Origin: Acanthamoeba sp. SK_2022b
Taxonomy: Eukaryota; Discosea; Longamoebia; Acanthamoebidae
DNA length: 64,000 nt
Assembly: GCA_027943245.1 (NCBI GenBank)
Contig: JANDJZ010000253.1
Span: 1-64,000 of the forward strand
Reading direction: 5' to 3'
Of the stretch, positions 55,175-64,000 are shown piece by piece. The translations under genes were made by a program, and so were the position numbers. The first letter of the stretch is position 1, and the number at the start of each line of letters is the position of its first letter. The notes under the pieces were generated by a model, which worked only from the letters and a program-made list of their open reading frames with translations, searched no databases and was not told the origin of the DNA.

Positions 55175-58100
55175 ATGGACGAGACTTCGGGCGGGAAGGG
55201 CGGAGGGGAAGTGCCGTCGATCGTGAAGCAGTGGCGCGAGCAGTGCGCGAGGGACTTCACCAATCTTTTGGATGCCATTCGGGTGCGCCGCCCTTGTGCC
55301 TTGCAGCTCCCCCAGCGGTCCGTCTGTGCGCGCGCGGGGGGTTGTGCTCTAACGTCATGGGGGCAGGCCTCGACAGAGAGCGTGACGTTGGTAGTCGACC
55401 CGGAGCTGCTGGGCCCGCTGCGCCTGGTGCTGGGCGAGGATCTCGCGCTGCTCCAGACCTACGGCGTCAGCCGGCTGATCCCGCTCACGCCCGACAGCTG
55501 GGACTTCCGCGAGCTTGGCGTGGACTCGCCCTACGTGGTCTACCTCGTGCGGCCCGTGCCGACCTGGATGCGCATCGTCGCCAGCCACGTGCAGGAGCAC
55601 TCGAGGAAGACGCGCTCCTGGCCCATCACCGCCTCGGCGCGGTCCTCCGAGGCCGCCTTCACCACGCTGTCCTACCTCGCCCCGGCCGGGAGCTCGCAGA
55701 ACTCTGGTGCACCGCCACGCCCGTGTGTTGTGAGCGTGTTGCCTTCTGGGCACTGTGCTGACTGGGGCGATCTGATGGTTGTCTCGTCAGCGCTGTACGA
55801 TCCCGTGCACGCGCCCGCGGGCACTACACAGTTTGCGATCATCTTCACGCCACAGTGCAGCGTGGTGCGTCTATGCCGGCATTGGCGTTCTCGTTGTCTC
55901 TGCGTTCTGGGCTCATCGTCGTCGTCGGTTCGTCTTCAACGTTGTCGCCATCTGCTCGTATGGGCGGTGTGGGCAGGTGTGCGATCGTGTGCTGGAAGAG
56001 GAGGGCGTGAAGGGCATGGTCGGCATCTACGAATACGCGCTGCACCTGCTGCCCTATGGCGACGTGCTATCGATGGAGGACGAGGATTCCTTCAAGAGCA
56101 TCTTTGTGGTGCGTCACGCACGACTCGTCGACATGTCTGTGCACAGCTTTTCCTCACCTCACTCGTCTTGACCGATCGAACAGGAAAACGACACGTCGTC
56201 GCTCTACTTCATCGTGCGCTCGCTGATGCAGCTTCAGCGCACGTACGGCACCATCACCAACATTAAGGGTAAGGCGATCCCCACGCCTTTCGGTTTCTGA
56301 ATTTAATATCTTAAATATAAATATAAAATAAATTCATTGAATCTAACATTAAAAATTCATTGAAATGGCAATAAAAACCAGGTCGTGGGCTGCACGCGCA
56401 GACGGTGGCCGATCTGCTGTTGCGGTACACGCAAGAGGAGGCCGAGTCCAAGAAGAAGCGCGATGTGCCCGGCGGACACGAGGATGCCGAGGCGGAAGCC
56501 GACAACAACAACAACGCCAAGAACGGATCCCTCAAGAACCGGAAGACCAAGAGCAGCCCCCGAAGCAGGAGCGACAGCAACAGTTCCACCAAGATCGACA
56601 CTCTCATCCTCCTGGACCGAACTCTCGATCTCGTACGCACACGCACACGCACACGCACACGCACACGCACACGCACACGCACACGCACACGCACACGCAC
56701 ACGCACACGACTTATATTTGTGGTCATTAGGTGACGCCGCTGGCCACTCCGTTTACTTACGAGGGCGTCATCGCCGAGGTGCTGGGCATCGACTATGGCT
56801 CGACCGAGGCCGACCTGCATGACGTCGTGGCCGGCGCGGACGGCGGCAAGAGCGGTCGGGGAGGAAGAGGAGGAGGAGGAGGCCCGAGTGGTCGTGGTGG
56901 CCATCGTGGAAGAGGGCGAGGGCGAGGGCGAGGTGCCGAGAACGGGAGCAGTCTGGGCAGTGATGATAGTGGTGTCGACGAAAAATCAAACGACGACGAC
57001 AAGGTGAGGATCTCACTCTACGGCTCAGGCGCGACGCTGTTCAACGTACGGCCGACCTCTCCTCTCCCCTCGGAATAGCTCTGCGGTGTGTCGCCCCCCT
57101 CACCGTCAGTCGTCGCGGGATGCAGGAGCTGCGCGACGTCAACTTTGTAGCACTCCGACAGGTGCTGCAGGACAAGGCCCACATCATCACTCCCAAATAC
57201 CTCGTACGACACACGACACACGGCACCACGCAACTGCCTGCATCGCTCACGAGAGAGAGAGAGAGAGAGAGACTGATGACGTGGCACGTCTTGGCTGGAA
57301 TCAGAAATTGAAGGGGACGCTGTCGCAGAACGAGAAGGAGGGGCATCTCCTGCCCGATAGTGAGCTCCAGACGCTCCTCCCCGAGTTTGCGTCGCTCCAG
57401 ACCAACTACCAGTCCCTCGAAATACGTATGCATCGCAGTCTGCGCTGTCCCTGTGCGTGCGCAGCGGGTGCGGCGATGGTCCTCTGACCCCCCCCCCCGG
57501 CGCTCACAGACACCAACCTGGCGGACAAGGTCATGCAGGCCACCCGACACCCCACGTTCAATGCCCGCTTGCAATTCGAACAAAGTATCGTTACTCTGCA
57601 CATTTATTTATTCATATATATCAAATCTATTTTATTGGTTTTATTTTAATATCTAATATTTAATATTAATTTTTTTGATGATGGCTAGGGCTCGTGGCGA
57701 CGGGCGACGTGGGGCGCAATCCGCTGCTCGAGCAGGCCATGCACGCCGGGGAGCAGTTGGGCAAGGTCCTGCGGCTTCTCTGCCTCTCGTCGGTCGTGGG
57801 CGGTGGTTTACCGCGCCCCATCTACGACCGGTACCGGGCGATGCTACTCGACGTACGTGCTTCGTCTCGAGCCCGCCCCCACACTACATATACGCCACCC
57901 ACTCACCTCCTCTACCTGCTCAGAAATACGGAATGCATCACGTCTGCACTCTCCACAACTTGGAAGCCGCCGGCCTGCTCACGCCCCTGATCGGTACTCT
58001 CTCCGAAACTGTGCTACGCGCGACAGATAAATAACCATTTCATAATAAAATAAAAATAAGAATAATATGTACAAATAAATATTTACATAATTTCTGTCAC

Positions 58101-58906
58101 ATGTGAACACTGTGCAGGCAAGCCCATGTTCCCCAAGCTACGTGAGCTGATGCGACTCATCGTGCCCGAGGCGCAGAACGGGCAACCTATGGACATCGCC
58201 TACACGCACTCAGGGTGAGGCTCCAAACGACTCCCCTGCCCTGACTTCATTCGTGTAGCGTGTAGTGCCCCCCCCCCACTACCCGACGCTGACCCCCAAG
58301 TGCTTGGCCAAAAGGTATGCGCCGCTCAGCGTACGTCTGGTGGAGGCGGCAGCCAACGACGGCTGGCAGGGCGGGGAGCTCAAGCGACTGCACAACGTGC
58401 TCGGGCCCGTCTTCGAGTACGCCGTCGACGAGGAGGGCGAGGTCACCACTGCCTCCTCGCAGGGCAACGCTCCTTCGTCGTCAACGCAGAGCTCCAAGGA
58501 CGGCAGGACACGACGACGCGATCGCAAGGGCGCGCTGAGCCCGAGGGACCGAAGCCCCAGGTCGGGGAGAGACAACGTTGAGCCTAGAGGTAGCGTCCAC
58601 TCCTGCTGCGCACTGTAGCAAAGACATTGACGTTGGCTAACAACCGTTCTGTGCTGTGCTGCCGGGCGCTACAGTGGCGCTGGTGTTCATCATTGGAGGG
58701 ATGACGCATGCAGAAGCTGCGGCCCTTCGCTGGCTCTCCTCGCGAGGTTCGTTCAGTGTACTGTGACTCCTTGCCTTGAGCTGTCTCGCTGATGAGGCAT
58801 CGTCGCCGTCTTCTACTTGGCTGCAGGTCGGACGCAGTACTTGATCGGGACCACGAAGCTCATCACCGGCAACACCTTCCTCGAACCCTTGCTCGAAACG
58901 TTGTAG
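55175..58906 (+). CDS. VPS33: Vacuolar protein sorting-associated protein 33 (Sec1/Munc18 family)
   Basis: SM protein of the HOPS/CORVET tethering complexes, which binds SNAREs for endosome and lysosome fusion. About 16 exons. Start MDETSGGKGGGEVPSIVKQW, then LTLVVDPELLGPLRLVLGED-like text (read as VTLVVDPELLGPLRLVLGED), YGVSRLIPLTPDSWDF, VCDRVLEEEGVKGMVGIYEY, SSLYFIVRSLMQLQRTYGTI. The SM signature is LILLDRTLDLV / TPLATPFTYEGVIAEVLGID. It continues MFPKLRELMRLIVPEAQN and closes VALVFIIGGMTHAEAAALRW and YLIGTTKLITGNTFLEPLLE, the characteristic VPS33 C-terminus. Two loops are unusually expanded: an Asn/Lys/Ser-rich stretch before DRTLDLV and an RGG-like stretch after it. The intron at 56635-56709 is an ACGCAC repeat. 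Exon joins near 55700-55960 are uncertain. Confidence 0.9.
56635..56709. repeat. (ACGCAC)n microsatellite, VPS33 intron
   Basis: Six-base units, twelve or so copies, inside the intron that directly follows DRTLDLV. Confidence 0.9.
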
Positions 58907-58994
58907 AGGTGAAGTTGTTTACAGACCACTTACATTACGACACAAGCACGGGGACCAAAGATGTGTAGGCTTGATGTTATGATGTGTGCTGCGG

Positions 58995-59486
58995 CTACTC
59001 GCCTCTGTAGTACTTCTCCATGACCTCGGGTGGCGGCTTCTCGAGGAAGTGCTGGCGCCGCAGGAGGTACTCGTGTCGGGCGAGGTGGTCCGGGTCGAGG
59101 AAGTGGTTGTCGTGGTCCCACTTGGTGCGCTTGTCGCCGACGTGGGAGGTGCGGGGCACCACCTTGCCGGTGGCGCGATCGACTACGAATCGGTCCGAGC
59201 CGGATGATGAAGCCTCTGACCGCATCTTGAGTTTCATCTTCCGCCGATTAGTGAGAGGCACGATGGTGCGCACGTATCCCAGTCGCTCGCGACCCTCTTT
59301 GATCAGCTCATCCACTCGAGTAGAATCTTGTTCGGCGCTGAGATGTGCATTTTGCTTGAACGCTGAGCGGATTGTGGTCAGGGCCTCCGCGCTGTGGGCT
59401 GGTGGCTCGAGCAAGCGTGCAGCGCATATGAAGTCTCTGTAAAGGCCAAGCACCACACCTCGCCTGGCGGCCCCGTTGGTCGTCAT
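58995..59486 (-). CDS. LYR-motif (Complex1_LYR) mitochondrial protein
   Basis: Single-exon gene, 163 residues. The LYR motif is near the N-terminus: GVVLGLYRDFICAARLLEPP, with a helix following (EALTTIRSAFKQNAHLSAE, RVDELIKEGRERLGYV). LYRM proteins are small mitochondrial adaptors for respiratory-complex assembly, Fe-S delivery or acyl carrier protein binding. The second half is long for the family and highly charged: KMKLKMRSEASSSG, FVVDRATGKVVPRT, KWDHDNHFLDPDHLARHEY. It ends EVMEKYYRGE. Which LYRM protein it corresponds to cannot be decided. ATG 59486 chosen because the next upstream codons run into the divergent promoter. Confidence 0.8.
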   Translation of the reverse strand: MTTNGAARRGVVLGLYRDFICAARLLEPPAHSAEALTTIRSAFKQNAHLSAEQDSTRVDELIKEGRERLGYVRTIVPLTNRRKMKLKMRSEASSSGSDRFVVDRATGKVVPRTSHVGDKRTKWDHDNHFLDPDHLARHEYLLRRQHFLEKPPPEVMEKYYRGE

Positions 59487-59535
59487 CTTCAGCGCCGGCA
59501 AAAAACAAACTGCACAACACAAGCCGGCACGAAAG
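59487..59535. promoter_or_regulatory. 49-base bidirectional promoter, LYR protein (-) / SAM protein (+)
   Basis: Only 49 bases separate the two start codons, with CAACACAAGCCGGCA in the middle. At least one 5' UTR must be very short or overlap the other gene. Confidence 0.55.
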
Positions 59536-60641
59536 ATGGAAGAGATTGTTCTTGGAGACGATGAAGTCATTGTGTTGGATGCCTCAGAGAAGACGAGCGA
59601 GGTAATGACCTGGGTGCGATCGCTCGGCTACCCGCAGTACGTAGAGATTCTCATTCAAGCAGGATTCGATTCGCTGCGTGCTGCCCAACATCTGGACGAT
59701 CAAGCGCTGCAACAGGTATAAGCTTCTGCCCCGCCGCACTTCCTCTTGCTGTCTGATCGATTGGTGCCACACAGTGCGGGGTGGTGCTGGTGGGCCATCG
59801 GCGAGTGCTGGCAGCTGCGGCCGCTGCGCTACGGGCAGACATGGCCGTGCGCGAGCAGGTCGAGACGCGGCAGCTGCTGCAACTGCACCAGCAACGAGAA
59901 CAGCAGCAGCAGGGCTTCCGCGCCCCTTCGCCACCAACGCCCACACGCGCAGCCGCCTCGACACCCCCACCCGATGCCAAGGTCCCAGCGACATCATCAC
60001 CGGCGCCCCCTCTCGCGTCGTTCCGCACGCCCCCACCGACTGTCTCCCCCACCACGTCGCGGCGACGATCGCCCGCTGTTGCGCCACCGGCCATCGAGGA
60101 GGAGGCGAGCAGCGCAACCCCTCCTAGGCGATCGCCCGGGTCCTCACGGCCTGGCGGACCCACGCCGTCGCCGTCGCCGCCCAGGCCTGGCAATGCCAGC
60201 GAGGCGTTGCGAGGGCTCTTTGGCGATTTGTTCGAGCCGCAGAGGCTGTACAGCCCGCACAAGCCCATCTCGGGCGGCCAATTCGACACCGTGAGCGACC
60301 TCTTGGGTTGCGTCGTTGCGCACGAGACCCAGCGACCAGGTCACGATGCCGGCCGGTGATGATTCGCGAGCTCGGTGTTCCTCATCCTCGAGGCCATCAA
60401 GAGATCCTCAGCCACTTTGTCGACAGGCGGTTGCGTGTCCACCGCAAGCCCGCCAGCTTGAAGACCGTGCACTCCCCCCGCCAGCCTACGACGTCAGTTC
60501 AAGGCGGCCCCGCCGGCAGATCGAAGGGATGCACGCGGCGACTTCGCCTCGTCTGTGCGACTGGTTGATCCTGCGCTCGTCTTCTACGCTCGGTCCTGCA
60601 TGTTCTTGGGCATCAGCATTGGTGCTGACCTAGCGACTTGA
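59536..60641 (+). CDS. SAM-domain protein with a Pro/Ser-rich linker
   Basis: Opens with an acidic stretch (MEEIVLGDDEVIVLD) and a sterile alpha motif split by one intron: VMTWVRSLGYPQYVEILIQA, GFDSLRAAQHLDDQALQQ / CGVVLVGHRRVLAAA. The final GHR helix is typical of SAM, a protein-protein or RNA binding module. A Gln-rich helix (LLQLHQQREQQQQG) and a long Pro/Ser/Thr/Ala-rich linker follow, then GLFGDLFEPQRLYSPHKPIS, GGQFDT. The C-terminal exons are uncertain. Text with good codon use includes EILSHFVDRRLRVHRKPASL and, last, DFASSVRLVDPALVFYARSC MFLGISIGADLAT before TGA at 60639-60641. If the splice is missed, the protein would end earlier near 60359. No ortholog recognised. Confidence 0.65.
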
Positions 60642-60695
60642 AATTATATTTAAGTTTATGGTTTTATTTTATATCTATCGCCCACAAGCCTCCTC

Positions 60696-61986
60696 CTAGA
60701 CCCACTGGTGGCCCGAGGCGGAGCGGTCACCCTCGCCGATGGTGAGGGGCACGGTCTCCTCTTCCTCGAACACGCCATAGTTCTTCCAGCCCTTCCTCGC
60801 GCTATCGGTGCGGCAGTACCTCTCCTGCAGGATCTGCCAATCCTCCGGGTAGTACAGTCGCTTCACACTGTTTTTGTTTTTATTATTATTATTTTTAAGT
60901 CAGCAATCCAGTGTCTCCAAGTTAATGATATATATATATATATATCATTAATTACAATTGGCAAAATATCAATAAATTTGTGAAAAATGAAATAATAAAT
61001 GAAAGAAAGGGAAAACGTACAAGACAGCCAAGAAGTCGGGCAGGAGACACACCACGACGCCAAGGCCGAGCCACGCGTAGGTCGTGGGGAGGATCGCCAG
61101 TTGGACTGCGCACACGCGCGACAGGGGTCAGCGTGGGGGAGAGGCGAGTGGGACCGACCAAGAGAGAAGAGGAGAGGAGAGAAAAGAGGGAGAAGGGCAT
61201 ACAGAAGGCAAAGTACTGGGCGGCGAAGAGCGGGTAGAACGAGTAGACCACGTTGACCGCCGACGAGATGCCCAGATAGATCAGGAAGCTGCCCCACACC
61301 GAGAGGTGCACGATCCAGTTCCAGTTGTTCACGTGGAGCACCAGCTTGAGCGAGATCACCGCGATCCTGGCCATAACGCACACCACGCGCGCGCGCACAC
61401 ACACACACGAACGGTAGGCTGACGTAAGCGACCACGCAGGGCTGGTGAAGGGGGGAAGAGGTCCGGTACCCGACGATGAGGATCGTGTTGCCGAGGTCCC
61501 AGAAGCCAAGCGTGCGACCAGACAGGTCGAGCACGCCGCCGTCCCACAGGAGGAATGCGCCAAAGAACAACACTGTGGATTGCGTGATGCGCGTGTGCGT
61601 GTTGTGTGGTGAGCAACTAGGCCCTGCTTGGCGTGGCGAAGAGAGGTGGCGGCGCCTACCCAGGGAGTGCCAGATGGCACTGAGGAACCAGAAAGAGAGG
61701 GTCTTGTAGGTGAAGACGGTGTGGCTCTGCACCCGCTCGTACGCCTCCGGATGCTGTGTTTATAAATAAATTATAAATTATTTAAAATAATCATTAATAT
61801 TATTAATATTATTAAAAATTGTAATGCGGTGGGGAGTGGGTGCCTCTTTGATGGCCCGCTCGGGGATGTCGCGCTCAAAGGTGCCGATGGCCAGCGGAGG
61901 CAGCGACGTGATGAAGATGTTGAAGAACGCCATCAGCCACTCGTCGTAGATCGTCTGCGGTTGGCGCGCACGCACGAGTTAAGGCA

Positions 61987-62071
<85 letters not shown>

Positions 62072-62652
62072 ACACAACACAACACATTTTCAACAACAAA
62101 GGAGGCGCACCTGCGCAGAGAAGCCGGAGAAGAAGGCGAGCCACACGAGCACGAGGAAGACGGCCGCGTTCTTGTAGAAGGAGTAGTGGATGAGGAGCGA
62201 GTTGCGGATCATCGAGTACCGGCCGTGCACGCACAGCAGGCGCGTGATATGACGGAACGTGCGAATCGCAAAGTCTGACGCGCTGTGCAGGACCCCCCCC
62301 CCAATGGGTCAGCCGTGCCCACGCACACGCACACGCACACGCACACGCACACGCACACGCACACGCACACGCACACGCACACGCACACGCACACGCACAC
62401 GCACACGCACACGCACACGCACAACAGGAATGAGGGGGGGGTACCGAGCGGCTTGGGTGCCCTCCTTGCCAAAGATGCCGATGCCGACATGGGCCGCGTG
62501 GATCATGGAGACGTCGTTGGCCCCGTCGCCGACGGCCACGGTCACCTCGTTCGTGGCTTCGCGCATCAGTTTGACCACCTTGGCCTGTCCCACCACTCAC
62601 ATACGTGAGCCCTCCCTCACCTCCCAATATAGTCCGTGTGTGTGTGTGCGCG

Positions 62653-62720
<68 letters not shown>

Positions 62721-62871
62721 GACCTTTTGGAGAGGGGTGGCGCGGCAGCAGATCACCGAGTGGCAGCGGCCTGTGAGCTCGACGAACTCGTCCGGATGGT
62801 CCTTGAGCGCGTACTTGAGCGTGTGTCCATCAACGATGCAGGCAAGCTCCTTGCCCTGCGCCAGCCCACAC

Positions 62872-62951
<80 letters not shown>

Positions 62952-63264
62952 CGTCAGTGGCACATCACTTGCTAGGGACATGACAGACACGACCAGTATT
63001 ACCTTGTTGTCGCGTTGGTCGCGATTGGTGTCGTCTTCATCATCATCATCGTCATCGTCGCCGTTGGCCGAGTCGTCCTTGGTCTTGTCGAGATACTTGT
63101 TCAGGATGTCGAGGCACTCGTCGGACGACTCGGCGTTGAGCTTGATCAGCTTCATGCCCGACTGCAGCAGCCGCGACGAGTAGGCGATGTTGATGGCCGT
63201 CTCCTGCTTGTCGCCCGTGATCACCCACACCTTCATGCCCGCCTGTTGATGACTCCCTCATTAG

Positions 63265-63326
<62 letters not shown>

Positions 63327-63906
63327 CAAAGGTCGAGAGACGACGTACGTTGAGCAGGTACTGTATGGCCTCGGGGACTCCTTTCTGCAGCTTGTCCTCG
63401 ATGCCCGTGGCTCCTATGAGCACCAGGTCCTTCTCCATCTCGTCGCACACCTCCTCCACCTGTCCTCGCACGCCACGCGACGATGAGCGGCGACACAATA
63501 AAACAAATAATTAATAAAAACAAATAAAATTATAAACAATAAAAATAATAAATCACACACACACACAGTACCGCTTCTTCGCGATCGTCGATCTTGTTGG
63601 AGGCTTCGTTGAACTGCTCGATGAACTTGTCGCACTCGTCCTGGCTCAGCTCCTTCTCGCCCAGGATGAGCGTGCGCAGGCCGGACTTGGCCAGCGCGTG
63701 CAGCTGCTTCTCGGTCTTGCGCCGGAGGCCGTCGTCCTCGCCCTGCTTGAGGCGCGCGAGCATGACCGAGTCGGCGCCCTTGGAGTAGAGCTTGATCTTC
63801 CCGTCGGGCAGCTTCACGATCACCGACATGCGCTTCCGGTCCGACGTGAACTCCATCGAACACAGCAGCTCGTACTCCACTTCCTCCCCTGCTCCCACAC
63901 ACACAC

Positions 63907-63945
<39 letters not shown>

Positions 63946-64000
63946 CACACGACACACGACACACGACACACGACACACACACACACACACACACACAACC
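60696..64000 (-). CDS. P4-type phospholipid-transporting ATPase (flippase), 5' part outside the window
   Basis: Moves aminophospholipids from the outer to the cytosolic membrane leaflet. The window holds the part after the phosphorylation site: [34 protein letters not shown] (nucleotide-binding domain), [48 protein letters not shown] (hinge GDGxNDxxM), [10 protein letters not shown], then membrane helices: [77 protein letters not shown]. It ends [12 protein letters not shown] at TAG 60696-60698, after [12 protein letters not shown]. The IFGKEG and [12 protein letters not shown] forms are specific to P4-ATPases. An Asp-rich insert ([16 protein letters not shown]) lies just before [13 protein letters not shown]. 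The DKTGT site and first helices lie beyond 64000. At least nine exons, with TG/CA tracts in five introns. Confidence 0.93.
61986..62066. repeat. (CT)n-(AC)n microsatellite, P4-ATPase intron
   Basis: CT run passing straight into an AC run. The transcript reads TG then AG. Confidence 0.9.
62320..62422. repeat. (CACACG)n microsatellite, P4-ATPase intron
   Basis: About 17 six-base units; TG/CG-rich in the transcript. Confidence 0.9.
62636..62720. repeat. (TG)n microsatellite, P4-ATPase intron
   Basis: TG on the plus strand, CA in the transcript, opposite in sense to both neighbouring intron repeats (62320-62422 and 62869-62951). Confidence 0.9.
62869..62951. repeat. (AC)n microsatellite, P4-ATPase intron
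   Basis: Almost pure AC. TG in the transcript, just upstream of the exon starting [10 protein letters not shown]. Confidence 0.9.
63267..63326. repeat. (AC)n microsatellite, P4-ATPase intron
   Basis: Pure AC between the exon ending AIQYLLN and the exon starting [12 protein letters not shown]. Confidence 0.9.
63896..64000. repeat. (AC)n with ACACGAC units, P4-ATPase intron at the window edge
   Basis: AC run with tandem CACACGA units, continuing to the last base. The repeat runs out of the window. Confidence 0.85.

Overview
The window is nuclear DNA from a GC-rich, intron-dense, gene-dense unicellular eukaryote. The best guess is an Acanthamoeba-like amoebozoan. The reasons are many short GT-AG introns per gene, coding exons rich in G/C-ending codons, very short intergenic gaps, and a mix of families that fits an amoeba: glutaryl-CoA dehydrogenase, mitochondrial EF-G, CCR4 deadenylase, VPS33, a tankyrase-type PARP, a MYCBP2-type RCR domain and a Zn2Cys6-PAS factor. 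The species call is inference. There are no operons, CRISPR arrays or prokaryotic signals. CDS spans run from start to stop codon and include introns. Exon edges were read by eye from splice signals and family similarity and may be off by a few bases. || Layout. 1-2.4 kb: an orphan pair of minus exons at the edge, then GCDH (-). 3.2-6.8 kb: an E3 ligase combining an RBR module with a MYCBP2-type RING/tandem-cysteine domain (-). 7.1-10.6 kb: mitochondrial EF-G (-). 11.4-13.3 kb: a three-RRM RNA-binding protein (+). 13.7-18.4 kb: a small unknown gene and a large beta-helix surface protein whose exons are single coils (-). 19.2-21.9 kb: PARP (-). 22.0-24.4 kb: an F-box protein with RanBP2 zinc fingers at both ends (+). 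24.4-25.8 kb: a structured intergenic block with TATA boxes. 25.8-29.2 kb: CCR4 (-). 29.6-30.7 kb: a peroxisomal SDR (+). 30.9-31.4 kb: NEDD8 (-). 31.5-32.3 kb: an unknown protein (+). 32.6-35.4 kb: a second F-box protein (+). 35.5-38.7 kb: a dynamin-like GTPase (-). 38.9-41.0 kb: a P-loop GTPase fused to an Hsp20 domain (+). || 41.0-44.5 kb is a visibly AT-richer island. It holds a transposon-type ORF and a decayed copy of part of the GTPase-Hsp20 gene. 44.5-45.9 kb: Zn2Cys6-PAS factor (+). 46.1-53.2 kb: a very large gene with vWA, nucleotidyltransferase, zinc-finger and acidic-repeat parts (-). 53.3-54.9 kb: CstF-64 (-). 55.2-58.9 kb: VPS33 (+). 59.0-59.5 kb: LYR protein (-). 59.5-60.6 kb: SAM-domain protein (+). 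60.7 kb to the right edge: P4-ATPase flippase (-), cut by the window. || Many genes sit head-to-head over short gaps (49-770 bp) or tail-to-tail within about 50-220 bp, so bidirectional promoters are the rule. Long TG/CA microsatellites lie in introns of many of these genes. The genes are mainly housekeeping and do not form one pathway, although NEDD8, two F-box proteins and an RCR E3 all belong to ubiquitin signalling.
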